A stretch of DNA of 49,866 bases from NCBI GenBank assembly GCA_017962315.1, contig JAGCVN010000093.1:1-49866 (forward strand). Reading direction: 5' to 3'. The stretch's first letter is position 1, and every line of letters starts with the position of its first letter. Below are positions 1-8,252 of the stretch, in pieces. Position numbers and translations under genes: made by a program. The notes beneath the pieces were generated by a model. The model made no database searches and was not told where the DNA came from. It was given only the letters and a program-made list of their open reading frames with translations. Source of the stretch: Kiritimatiellia bacterium. GTDB taxonomy: Bacteria; Verrucomicrobiota; Kiritimatiellia; RFP12; UBA1067.

Positions 1-1017
1 CGAACCGTCCGGCGGGGCGGCGCGTTCCCGGCCGATGGCGCGGGAGACGGCGAGGATGATCGCCTCGCGCACATCCGCCGGATGGGTGAACCGCACCTCT
101 CGTTTCGTCGGGTGGACGTTGACATCGACACATTCCGGCGGAAGGTCGATGAACAACAACAGAATCGGTTTGTCCTTCGCGTCCATCGGCGGGTAAGCCT
201 CGCGCAACGCATAGGCGATGACCGGGGCGGTCGCGGGACGCCGGTTGACGAAGACATACTGTTCGCTGCGGTCGTTGCGCGTCTGCGTCGGGAGGGACGC
301 ATACCCGTAGACGTGGATCGCGCCGGCGCGGTAGTCGATACTCCGGAGGTCGGCAACGAAATCGCGCCCGAACAATTCGACCGCCCGTTCCTTGAGGTTC
401 GCGCCGGGGGGCAGGTTGTACAATTCGCGTCCGTCCGCGCTGAGCGTGAAACCGATATCCGGGTGGGCGAGCGCGTGCAGGGTGAGGACGGAACGGATGT
501 GCGCCTGTTCCGTCTGGTAAGCGCGGAGGAACTTGCGGCGCACCGGCACGTTGAAGAAAAGGTCGCGGACTTCGATGTCCGTCCCGGCCGGTGCCCCGAT
601 GTCGCGCACCTCCTGCAGCGTACCGCCCGTCACTGTCAGCTGAATCCCCGCGTCATCTTGCGGACGCCGCGTCTTGATCAGCATCCGCGAAACGGAGGCG
701 ATGGAAGGGATCGCCTCGCCCCGGAATCCGAGGGTGGCGATCCGTTCGATGTCCTCGACATCGGAAATCTTGCTTGTGGCCTGCCGTTCCAGGCAGAGCA
801 ATGCGTCATCCCGCTCCATGCCGCAACCGTCGTCCCGCACGCCGATCAGCTTGCGGCCGCCGGCGGTGATGGTGATGTCGATGCGGCCGGCCCCGGCGTC
901 GATCGCGTTTTCGACCAGTTCCTTGACGACGGAGGCGGGACGTTCGACAACCTCCCCCGCCGCGATTTTATTCGCGACGTGGAGCGGAAGTAGTTTGATG
1001 TGTCCGTCTTTCGGCAT
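1..1017 (-). CDS. mutL: DNA mismatch repair protein MutL (partial, C-terminus beyond the window)
   Basis: MutL is the GHKL-type ATPase that links mismatch recognition by MutS to strand removal. The reading frame is open from the ATG at 1017 to the window edge, giving 339 codons without a stop. The N-terminus carries the family signature NKIAAGEVVERPASVVKELV at residues 16-35, then DDGCGM, ATSKI and GFRGEA, which are the ATP-binding and lid motifs. The visible part therefore covers the ATPase and most of the transducer domain; the C-terminal dimerisation region, and any endonuclease motif, lies outside. The start is supported by AAGAAAGGA just upstream. It follows the SWIM gene by 11 bases, so the three genes are probably one operon. 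Family assignment is very secure. Confidence 0.96.
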   Translation of the reverse strand, partial: MPKDGHIKLLPLHVANKIAAGEVVERPASVVKELVENAIDAGAGRIDITITAGGRKLIGVRDDGCGMERDDALLCLERQATSKISDVEDIERIATLGFRGEAIPSIASVSRMLIKTRRPQDDAGIQLTVTGGTLQEVRDIGAPAGTDIEVRDLFFNVPVRRKFLRAYQTEQAHIRSVLTLHALAHPDIGFTLSADGRELYNLPPGANLKERAVELFGRDFVADLRSIDYRAGAIHVYGYASLPTQTRNDRSEQYVFVNRRPATAPVIAYALREAYPPMDAKDKPILLLFIDLPPECVDVNVHPTKREVRFTHPADVREAIILAVSRAIGRERAAPPDGS

Positions 1018-1028
1018 GTCGTCCTTTC

Positions 1029-1985
1029 TTAAAGCCAAGAACTGTCGGTCCGCAGTTTTGCGGGCGTCCGCCGCAGGGGTGCGCCGGTGACGACTATTTT
1101 CTCATCTTCCCGGCGAAGGTCAAGCGTTTCTCCCGTCCAGGCGGCGAGACCGCGCGGCGCGGCGCGCGCATATACGGTTTCGAGCGAGGGCAAGAACCGT
1201 TCCTGTCCGCGCCAAAAGGGAAGCGGGCCGAGACGGGCGAGCAACGGGGCGGGCTCGCCCTCCACCGGTTTGCCGGCGGCGGCCTCCTTGCCCGGCGTCC
1301 GTGCCGTGCCGTAAAATGCCTCCGCCGTCCAAGGGCCTTCCCCGGCGGCGACGGACGGCGCGTCCGGAACCGGAACGGCGTTCCCGCGTCCGGCCAGTTC
1401 CTCCCGCCCGATGCCCCGGATGGCGAGCAGCAACAACGGATTCTTCGCCACGGCTTCACCCAGCAGGTAGTAGACGGCGGCGAGGTGTTTGCAAGGGTTC
1501 ACGTAGTCCGGGCAGCCGCACTGGCTCCAGATGTCGTTTTCCCGTTGCGGGAAGAGCGGGAGGCCGGCCTCGATAAAACGCTCTTCCACCTCGTAGGGAA
1601 GGTCCCCGACCAACAGCCGTGCAACCAGCATCGGATTACCCCGGAGGGCATCGAGCAGGCATCGCTTGGTTTCCCCCTCGACCATGCGGAAACGGATGAA
1701 GCAACGGTAGGGTTCGGTTTCCGAACCCTGCACAACGGCATTGACGAGCCCCGGCTCGATCTGGAGGTCCGCGACCTGGCCGCCCACCGCGTAACTACGG
1801 CCGCGTCCCAGCCGCGCACCGAGCCGGAACCGTTCCAGCGCGTCGATCCAGCGGCGGCTCCACCACGTCCGCCCGCACGTGGCACGGAACAGCTGCCTTC
1901 CGTGTCCGGAGAACTGTGCGCGGATGCCCCCCTTCTGACGGAAGGGCGTACGGGCGGCGTATTTTCTTCGTTTCTTTCCCGGCAT
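1029..1985 (-). CDS. SWIM zinc-finger protein
   Basis: This 318-residue protein carries a SWIM zinc finger with the ligand pattern CxCx(n)CxH: Cys156, Cys158, Cys165 and His167. SWIM domains bind DNA or protein and are often encoded beside SNF2-family helicases, as here. The N-terminus is basic (MPGKKRRKYA), and residues 20-60 contain a Trp/Arg-rich stretch also typical of these helicase partners. The helicase gene ends 7 bases upstream and mutL starts 11 bases downstream, which indicates co-transcription. The C-terminal third is Pro/Gly/Ala rich and unremarkable. The exact function is unknown; the likely role is as accessory subunit of the neighbouring translocase (inference). Confidence 0.88.
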   Translation of the reverse strand: MPGKKRRKYAARTPFRQKGGIRAQFSGHGRQLFRATCGRTWWSRRWIDALERFRLGARLGRGRSYAVGGQVADLQIEPGLVNAVVQGSETEPYRCFIRFRMVEGETKRCLLDALRGNPMLVARLLVGDLPYEVEERFIEAGLPLFPQRENDIWSQCGCPDYVNPCKHLAAVYYLLGEAVAKNPLLLLAIRGIGREELAGRGNAVPVPDAPSVAAGEGPWTAEAFYGTARTPGKEAAAGKPVEGEPAPLLARLGPLPFWRGQERFLPSLETVYARAAPRGLAAWTGETLDLRREDEKIVVTGAPLRRTPAKLRTDSSWL

Positions 1986-1992
1986 GGTTCCA

Positions 1993-4971
1993 TCACTCCT
2001 CGATCAAGTCCTGATTGAGTTCCAACAGTTTCTGGAGCGCGGTATCGGAAAGTTCCGTCAGGCCGCCCTCTCCGTGCGCGATCACCGCCTCCGCCAATTC
2101 GGTCTTCTCTTCGATCAACCGGTCGATGCGGTCTTCCAGCGTTCCGCCGCAGATGAACTTGTGGACGAATACGTTATTCGTCTGCCCGATCCGGAACGCG
2201 CGGTCCGTCGCCTGGTTCTCGACGGCGGGATTCCACCAACGGTCGAAATGGAAGACGTGCGTCGCCCGGGTCAGGTTCAAGCCCATACCGCCCGCCTTCA
2301 GCGAAAGGATGAACGCGGAAGGCATTGAAGCGTTCTGGAACGATTCGACCATCCGGTCGCGTTCGCGACGCGGCACGCCCCCGTGCAGAAAGGGCATTTC
2401 GACGGCGAACGAACGGCGCAGACTGCGCTGGAGCAGCCGCCCCATCTCCGCGTATTGCGTAAAGACGAGCGCACTCTCCCCCGCCTCGAAAATCTCTTCC
2501 AGCATTTCCGTGAGGCGCGTCAACTTGCCCGAGCGCCCCGGTTCCGCACGGTCTTCCCCGAGATAGTTCGAGGGATGGTTGCAGATCTGCTTCAAGTGCG
2601 TCAACACGGCGAGGATCAGCCCGCGCCGGGAAATCCCTCCCGACACGGCGAGGTCGCGCCGGAAAGAGTCGAGCACGTCGCGGTAAAGCTGCGACTGTTC
2701 GAGGGTGAGCGGGCAGTAGACCTTCCCCTCCGTCTTTTCGGGAAGATCGGAGATGATGGTCTGATCCGTCTTCAGCCGACGCAGGATGAACGGCGCGACG
2801 GCCTGGCGCAGCCGCAACCGCGCGCCGGGATCGCTTCCCGTCCGGATCGGCAGGAGGAATCGTTCGCGGAAAACCGCGCGCCGCCCCAGCAGGCCGGGGT
2901 TCAGGAAATCCATGATCGACCAAAGGTCGCCGACATGGTTTTCGATGGGCGTACCGGTGAGGGCGATCCGGAAATCCGCCGGAAGGGCGCGCGCGCAGCC
3001 GGACTGCCGCGTCGCCGGGTTCTTGATGTTCTGCGCCTCGTCTAGGACGATCCCCGACCAAGGGACGCGCCGCAGGTCGGCGTAGTCGCGGTGGAGCAAT
3101 GCGTAACTGGTGAAGACGACATCCGCCCCCTTGGCCTCCTTCACGAACGCCGCGCCGTGCGGACGCTCAGGGCCGTGGTGGAGAAACGCGCGGAGCGACG
3201 GTGCGAACCGCCCGGTTTCACGCATCCAGTTGCCCAGCACGGAGGTCGGGCCGACAATCAGCGAGGGGCGCTTCTGCCCTGTCGCCTTCTCGCCCAGCAG
3301 GAACGCCAGCGTCTGGATGGTCTTGCCGAGACCCATATCATCCGCAAGGCACGCGCCGAATCCCCATTGGCGAAGGAAACGCAGCCAGCTGTACCCGCGA
3401 ACCTGGTACGGGCGCAACGTGCCGAGCAGGGACGACGGTTGCGCCAACACGCGGAACGGTTCGTCACCGGCAAGCCGATGGAGGAAATTGTCCAGCCAGC
3501 CGGTCGCATCGACGCGTGCGACATGGAACCCGGACTTTCCCTCCCGGTTTAACGCCAGGTTCACCACCTCGCGTACGGAGACGTTTTCCGGCGTCTTCCT
3601 GCGGCTGATCCGCAAAGCGTTTTGCAGCTGCCGGAGGTCGACCTCGATCCACCGCCCCCGGAAAAAGACGAGCGGCGATTCGGCGAGAAGCATCGAGGCG
3701 AGTTCCTCCTCCGTCACCGGTTCGCCGTCCAGCGAGACCGACCAGCGCAACCGCACGGACGAGGCAAGCGACTCCGTCCCGTCCTCCGCGCCGGATTCCG
3801 CGCCGGCGACCACTTCCAGCGAGGTACGGCGGTCGCGCAGGATATCCGGGAGGGCAACCTCGAACCCCGCGTTGGCGAGGGTGTCCGCAGTGCCGGAAAG
3901 AAAAAACTGCGCCTCGTCGCGGGTGAGGCGGCAACCATAGACGGGGCGGCCCGCAAACGTGAACGGGACGGCGGCGGCCAAGGCGGGAAAAAGCATCGCG
4001 GCCTGTCCGAGGAAGAGGAGAAGGTCGGGCGACGAGACACGGGCCGTCTCTTGCGGGAATTCCTCGACCGTATCGCCGCGAACGATACCGACGACCAACG
4101 GCCAGGGCGCCTCCTCCGTCTCCGGCGCGTGCAGGGTGAACCGCAGGGAGAGACCGCCCGCCTCTTGAAACGTCACGGGGCGACGCCATTCCGCCAGTTC
4201 GTCGCGAAGGCCATGTAACCCCTGAAGGTCGGTCCAACGGACGGCGGGCGTGGCGCTGCGCAACGCGGCGAACCAAGCGTCGTGACTGCTGTAAAACTGC
4301 GCATGGTCATACTCTGCCTGGGTAAGCTTGGTGACGCACGAAGCGCGGACGAGACTGTCGAGCAGCGCCGTCAGCGCCGCACGGACAGCATGGCCGGACG
4401 CGCCGTGCGGTTCCACGCATACAGGCGGGAACGACGCGACCAGCGAATCGAAGCGTTTCTGGTCGACGCGGTCGAGACAAGGCGACCAGACGGCTGCCGC
4501 CGTTTCCAATGCCGCATCCCCGTCTCCCGTCACCGACACATCCGGAAGGAAACGTCCCCGTGCGACAAGGGAACCGGCGAAACGCAGGAGTTCCGCAAAG
4601 GCAAGCAGGGACGGCGCGGCGAACGTCTCCGCGCGAATCCGCCGTTCGTGAATCCGGTTGAGGAAAAACAGCAACAGTTTTCCTTCCAACTTCACGGCGT
4701 TCCATTTCCACGGACGGAGCGATCCCGACAACGCGTCAGGAGGATTCAGGAAGGAGATCGACGACAACGGCCGGCCGCCGGGCGAAGGGAGGTATAAGAC
4801 AAGCGGTTCCGGTGCCGGGAACGTCTGATTCGCGCCGGGGAACGCACGGAAAAACGCGGTCAGACCGGAAGCGCCGATATCAAACGGCGAAAGCGCGTCA
4901 TCCGGCGGGGAATCTGTTTCCCCCCAGAGCCAGAACGCCCGTTGCCGCCAAACTATCTGCAACATCACCAT
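1993..4971 (-). CDS. SNF2-family helicase/ATPase
   Basis: A 992-residue SNF2-type DNA translocase. Motif I (DDMGLGKT) lies near residue 545, motif II (DEAQ) near 645, LTGTPIENH follows, and the second RecA-like lobe ends with SLKAGGMGLNLT and QATDRAFRIGQ near 925. The roughly 500 residues before the motor are a family-specific N-terminal region. An in-frame TTG at 5028 would add 19 hydrophobic residues; I prefer the ATG at 4971 or 4965 because the family-like start is MLQIVWRQRAFWLW. A TATACT at 4982-4987 on the minus strand could be a -10 element, which would give a very short leader. It heads the operon with the SWIM protein and mutL. The role in repair or transcription recycling is inferred from context. 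Confidence 0.93.
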   Translation of the reverse strand: MVMLQIVWRQRAFWLWGETDSPPDDALSPFDIGASGLTAFFRAFPGANQTFPAPEPLVLYLPSPGGRPLSSISFLNPPDALSGSLRPWKWNAVKLEGKLLLFFLNRIHERRIRAETFAAPSLLAFAELLRFAGSLVARGRFLPDVSVTGDGDAALETAAAVWSPCLDRVDQKRFDSLVASFPPVCVEPHGASGHAVRAALTALLDSLVRASCVTKLTQAEYDHAQFYSSHDAWFAALRSATPAVRWTDLQGLHGLRDELAEWRRPVTFQEAGGLSLRFTLHAPETEEAPWPLVVGIVRGDTVEEFPQETARVSSPDLLLFLGQAAMLFPALAAAVPFTFAGRPVYGCRLTRDEAQFFLSGTADTLANAGFEVALPDILRDRRTSLEVVAGAESGAEDGTESLASSVRLRWSVSLDGEPVTEEELASMLLAESPLVFFRGRWIEVDLRQLQNALRISRRKTPENVSVREVVNLALNREGKSGFHVARVDATGWLDNFLHRLAGDEPFRVLAQPSSLLGTLRPYQVRGYSWLRFLRQWGFGACLADDMGLGKTIQTLAFLLGEKATGQKRPSLIVGPTSVLGNWMRETGRFAPSLRAFLHHGPERPHGAAFVKEAKGADVVFTSYALLHRDYADLRRVPWSGIVLDEAQNIKNPATRQSGCARALPADFRIALTGTPIENHVGDLWSIMDFLNPGLLGRRAVFRERFLLPIRTGSDPGARLRLRQAVAPFILRRLKTDQTIISDLPEKTEGKVYCPLTLEQSQLYRDVLDSFRRDLAVSGGISRRGLILAVLTHLKQICNHPSNYLGEDRAEPGRSGKLTRLTEMLEEIFEAGESALVFTQYAEMGRLLQRSLRRSFAVEMPFLHGGVPRRERDRMVESFQNASMPSAFILSLKAGGMGLNLTRATHVFHFDRWWNPAVENQATDRAFRIGQTNNVFVHKFICGGTLEDRIDRLIEEKTELAEAVIAHGEGGLTELSDTALQKLLELNQDLIEE

Positions 4972-5041
4972 GTGGGGAAGGAGTATAACACAAAGGACCG
5001 CGGCGGGAAAGTAAATCGCAACCAGCAAATAGGCCTACATT

Positions 5042-5069
5042 TTGTGGGGTATCACGAAATACCCCACAA
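5042..5069. repeat. Perfect 11-bp inverted repeat (hairpin) upstream of the SNF2 operon
   Basis: TTGTGGGGTAT, a six-base loop, then ATACCCCACAA. It lies between the end of the SGNH hydrolase gene and the start of the SNF2 gene. There is no T-tract on either side, so it is more likely an operator or RNA structure than an intrinsic terminator. No regulator is identified. Confidence 0.6.
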
Positions 5070-5100
5070 GTCTATGTGTTCGTCCACAGGGAAGGACAGG

Positions 5101-5132
5101 CGACAGCGGTCGATTGCACTCGACCGCTGTCG
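5101..5132. repeat. Perfect 13-bp inverted repeat, possible terminator
   Basis: CGACAGCGGTCGA, loop TTGCAC, then TCGACCGCTGTCG. It lies 18 bases beyond the stop codon of the SGNH hydrolase gene. Read on the minus strand it would form a very stable hairpin at the end of the mla-like operon, but the following bases are not T-rich, so termination is uncertain. Confidence 0.55.
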
Positions 5133-5149
5133 TTTGTATCGCTAAACCT

Positions 5150-6340
5150 CTACTTCAGGTTCAGCGCCTGTTTGACGGCGGCGCCGAAGGCTTTGGACAT
5201 GGACATCATACCCCAGTCGTTCGGGTGTACCCCGTCCACGGTGCCCTCGAGGTCACCCGTGTACATCTTGTCCTTGGGGAGGTAGACCAGGTTCTTCCAG
5301 CCTTCGGCGACCAATTTCTCGTAAAGGGCGCGGATGCATTTGTCCTGGCTGTTCTGGGGGCGGCAGTACACGTCGCAGCGTTCCGCCATCACGATCGGCA
5401 CGTCCGGGCGTTTCGCGCGCAGGTTGCGGATGAACGGCTCGTAGTTCTCGTCCACGTTACGGCCGCGCCGGTTTTTCACATCGGAGGCTTTCGTCATCCC
5501 CATGTTCCAGAGGCAGTCGAGGACATAGCAGCTCGCGTCGATCGCCGCCAGATGCTCGCTCATCTCGAATTCCATGACGCCGCTTCCCGAGAAACCGAGG
5601 TTGACGACGGGGACGTCGAGGTCGCGCCCCACGATGTTCACGAACGCCATCCCCGGGCGGGAACAGCAGCCGCCGTGCGTGATCGAGGTGCCGTAGAAGA
5701 CGACCGGCTTGCTGACGCCGCTCTTGCGCGGGGGAAGCGCGGAGACGGTGGAACCCTTCGCGATGCCGAGCTTGAACTCGCGGATCCCGTTATAGAGGGG
5801 GAGGTTCACGAGGATGGGCGTGCCCGGCTTGATGGTGAGCCTGTTCAGGACGCATTTGGGAAGGGCGCCTTTGGAAAGGGCGTCTTTGAAATTATTGGGG
5901 ACGCGTCCCGTCGCGAGGTAACGCCAGCGCCCGGCGGCGTCCTGGGTGTAGACGTCGATCCCGCTGACGCCGGTGGAGGGCATGTGGTCCATCGACAGGC
6001 GCTTCGGATCGTACGGAACCCAGGTGAAACTCACCGTCGGGGAAGTGGTCGTAAAACGGAACTGCAGCCCGGACGAATGGTGCTTCATGCTGCGGACGCC
6101 GCCGTTCACCTTGGCGGTGACGTTGGCGGGCAGCCGGTCGTAGAACGCATCGGTGTTCGTGAAACACTTCCCCTCCAGCGGGAGGTTGCGTCCGTCGATC
6201 CACAGCAGTCCGTCGGCTCCGACGATACCGCTTTCGACCGCCATGCGCGGATCGAATTTCGCGATTTCGCCGTTGTCCGCCAAGGCGGCGGAAACGGCGA
6301 ACAGCGCCGCAAAGAGAAAACAGGAAACAGGATGGCTCAT
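5150..6340 (-). CDS. Secreted SGNH/GDSL-type hydrolase
   Basis: A 396-residue exported esterase-like protein. Residues 1-21 form a signal peptide ending AALA. An N-terminal beta-rich domain (about 25-205) resembles the GxDLY-type domain that precedes this hydrolase group. The catalytic domain shows block I GTSITHGG with Ser219, block II GFSGSG, an Asn in LWN as block III, and DGVHPNDWG with Asp369 and His372 as block V, so the catalytic set is complete. Likely substrates are acyl or acetyl esters on polysaccharides or lipids; the sequence does not decide. It starts 23 bases after the MCE protein gene with AAAGGAAG as ribosome binding site, so it is probably the last gene of the mla-like operon. 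Confidence 0.87.
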   Translation of the reverse strand: MSHPVSCFLFAALFAVSAALADNGEIAKFDPRMAVESGIVGADGLLWIDGRNLPLEGKCFTNTDAFYDRLPANVTAKVNGGVRSMKHHSSGLQFRFTTTSPTVSFTWVPYDPKRLSMDHMPSTGVSGIDVYTQDAAGRWRYLATGRVPNNFKDALSKGALPKCVLNRLTIKPGTPILVNLPLYNGIREFKLGIAKGSTVSALPPRKSGVSKPVVFYGTSITHGGCCSRPGMAFVNIVGRDLDVPVVNLGFSGSGVMEFEMSEHLAAIDASCYVLDCLWNMGMTKASDVKNRRGRNVDENYEPFIRNLRAKRPDVPIVMAERCDVYCRPQNSQDKCIRALYEKLVAEGWKNLVYLPKDKMYTGDLEGTVDGVHPNDWGMMSMSKAFGAAVKQALNLK

Positions 6341-6363
6341 TTTTTTCTTCCTTTCTGTAGGGG

Positions 6364-7473
6364 TTAACGGTTGTCGTTCTCCTCCAGCCTCGCGGGCGGT
6401 TGCCCGAAAAGCAGGGAAGAGGGGTTTGCGGAAAGTTCGCGGATCAGCTGGTTCAGGCCGGCCGATGCCTCGCGCAGATTCTGGAGCAGTTCGCCCAAGG
6501 CCGGTCCGCCCGCCTGCACGGTCTGGTCGAACCCCTGCGAAGCGCGACGGACGGCGGCGACGATTTCGGCGACACCCTGCGTGTTGGTGGAGACCACCCC
6601 CTCCGCGCCGGCGAGCAGTTTCTGGAGATCGACCGAGAGCGTGTCGAGGTTGACGCGCACGGAGGCGATCGTGGCGTCGGCCTGTTCCAAGGTGTTGCTG
6701 GCCTGCCCGGCCAGCCCCTGCCAGCGGGGATCGGCGAGGATGCCGTTCAGCGAGGCGTTGGTTTTGCGGATTTCCGCGAGTAGGTTTGTCGCCTCGTGGA
6801 CGACCGCGCCGGTATCCAGTCCGTCCAGCCGGTTTGTGGCGAGCGTCAACACGGCATTCACCTTGCCGCCGAGTGCATGGAAATCGATACTGTTGAGTTT
6901 CGCGAACACTTCGTCGACCGTGCGTCGGATGGTGGTCATCGTGCTGCTGATAGCGGGGATGAACGTATATTGAGGCGTCCAGTCGCCATCCGGCGGAAGG
7001 GATTCCTGATGGCCGTTCTCGAAGTAGTCCAGCTCCAAGTAGGAAAGTCCCGTCACGCCGGAAGAGGTGAGCTTGACGCGGAGTCCGTGGTCGATGAAAT
7101 CATGGAGGAGGGCATCGGGATTCGCGGTGGACAGCAACCCGAATTTTTTCGGGTCGAGCGACATGACGACGAGGATTTGCTTCCTGTTTTCCCCCTTATC
7201 CCGCCTGCCTTTCGCGGCGGCCCCCCCCTCCTTCCACGGATAGCGGCTGTAGACGAAACCGACCTCCGAGACCGATCCGACGGGAACGCCGCGGAATTTC
7301 ACGGCAGACCCGACATCCAACCCCGCGACGGATTCCTTGAAGTAGGTCTCCGCCTTCACGACATCGCGGTTGAGCATCCGGGCGCAGACGATGGCGACCA
7401 CTAGCAAGATCAACAACGCACCGAATAAAATAAAGAAACCGATTTTCGCGTAGTTCGCCTTGTTCTCATTCAT
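6364..7473 (-). CDS. MCE-domain substrate-binding protein of a lipid ABC transporter (MlaD-like)
   Basis: A 369-residue membrane-anchored MCE protein. One transmembrane helix (about 11-32) is followed by the MCE domain (about 40-140) with the typical start GLDVGSAVKFRGVPVGSV. The rest is a long helical or coiled region (about 180-345) rich in Asn/Leu repeats, which in this family forms a needle or tube for lipids. The start at 7473 overlaps the end of the ATPase gene by 8 bases; the longer open frame upstream is antisense-like and lacks a ribosome binding site. Together with the permease and ATPase it forms a complete phospholipid-transport import or retrograde system of the Mla type. Family assignment is firm; direction and substrate are inferred from the family. 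Confidence 0.92.
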   Translation of the reverse strand: MNENKANYAKIGFFILFGALLILLVVAIVCARMLNRDVVKAETYFKESVAGLDVGSAVKFRGVPVGSVSEVGFVYSRYPWKEGGAAAKGRRDKGENRKQILVVMSLDPKKFGLLSTANPDALLHDFIDHGLRVKLTSSGVTGLSYLELDYFENGHQESLPPDGDWTPQYTFIPAISSTMTTIRRTVDEVFAKLNSIDFHALGGKVNAVLTLATNRLDGLDTGAVVHEATNLLAEIRKTNASLNGILADPRWQGLAGQASNTLEQADATIASVRVNLDTLSVDLQKLLAGAEGVVSTNTQGVAEIVAAVRRASQGFDQTVQAGGPALGELLQNLREASAGLNQLIRELSANPSSLLFGQPPARLEENDNR

Positions 7474-8251
7474 ATCCGTTCTCCGCAGTCCGATTGAAAA
7501 ACGCCCGTACCTTCCCGTTCGGCGGGTTGTCGCGCAAGTCGGCGGGCCTGCCGCGCGCGATGACGCCGGCGGCCTCGCGATCCACCATGATGCAATTGTC
7601 CGCCACGGCGTAGATACTTGCAAGCTCGTGTGTCACCATGACGACCGTCACGTCCTGTTCGTCACGCAACCGCAGGATGAGCCGATCCAGCTCCGCACTG
7701 GTCACGGGATCGAGTCCGGCGGACGGTTCGTCCAGGAAAAGGAGTTCCGGTTCGAGCGCGAGCGCCCGCGCGATCGCGGCGCGTTTACGCATCCCGCCCG
7801 AAATTTCGGCGGGGAAGAAATCGGCGTAGGCGCGCAACCCGACCTGTTCCAGCTTGATTTCGGCGAGCAGGTTGCGGGCATCTTCGGGAAGCGCCGTGAA
7901 CGCCTCCAGCGGGAGGCAGACGTTTTCGCGAAGGGTCATCGAACCGAAAAGCGCGCCGCCCTGATAGGTCACGCCGAAATGCCGTTTGGCGCGGCTGGTC
8001 TCCGCCGCGTCCCCGCCGGAGATGCGGTCGCCGAGAATACGGATCTCGCCGGCCAGCGGCGGGGTCAAACCGATGATGTGTTTGAGGATGGTGCTTTTGC
8101 CGCAGCCGGAACCGCCGAGGATCACAAAGACCTCGCCGCGTACCACGTCGAACGAGACGTCGCGCAAGAGCGGCTTGGTGTAACCCGCCGTGACCCCGCG
8201 CACGGTGAGGACGGCATCCGGCCGCTGCACGTTTCGGGTTTCCGTCTCCAT
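7466..8251 (-). CDS. ABC transporter ATP-binding protein (MlaF-like)
   Basis: A 261-residue ABC ATPase. Walker A is GGSGCGKST (46-54), the Q-loop follows in TYQGGALFG, the signature is SGGM (151-154), and Walker B is LFLDEP (171-176). The sequence AxxFPAEISGGMRKR is typical of the MlaF/Ttg2A group that energises MCE lipid transporters. The ATG at 8251 lies one base after the permease stop codon, with GGGGG inside the permease end as ribosome binding site, so the two are translationally coupled. The longer frame to 8296 would overlap the permease and is not needed. Confidence 0.94.
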   Translation of the reverse strand: METETRNVQRPDAVLTVRGVTAGYTKPLLRDVSFDVVRGEVFVILGGSGCGKSTILKHIIGLTPPLAGEIRILGDRISGGDAAETSRAKRHFGVTYQGGALFGSMTLRENVCLPLEAFTALPEDARNLLAEIKLEQVGLRAYADFFPAEISGGMRKRAAIARALALEPELLFLDEPSAGLDPVTSAELDRLILRLRDEQDVTVVMVTHELASIYAVADNCIMVDREAAGVIARGRPADLRDNPPNGKVRAFFNRTAENGYE

Positions 8252-8252
8252 G

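Noticed and set aside
82..993. Plus-strand open frame of 303 codons at the left edge
   Set aside because: Antisense to mutL, which reads with all ATPase motifs on the minus strand up to the window edge.
4972..5028. TTG start extending the SNF2 protein by 19 residues
   Set aside because: The extra residues are hydrophobic and unlike the family start, no ribosome binding site is present, and a -10-like TATACT lies within this stretch.
5042..6367. Plus-strand open frame of 441 codons
   Set aside because: Antisense to the SGNH hydrolase, which has a full catalytic set and a signal peptide; rich in His/Val/Arg as expected for a shadow frame.
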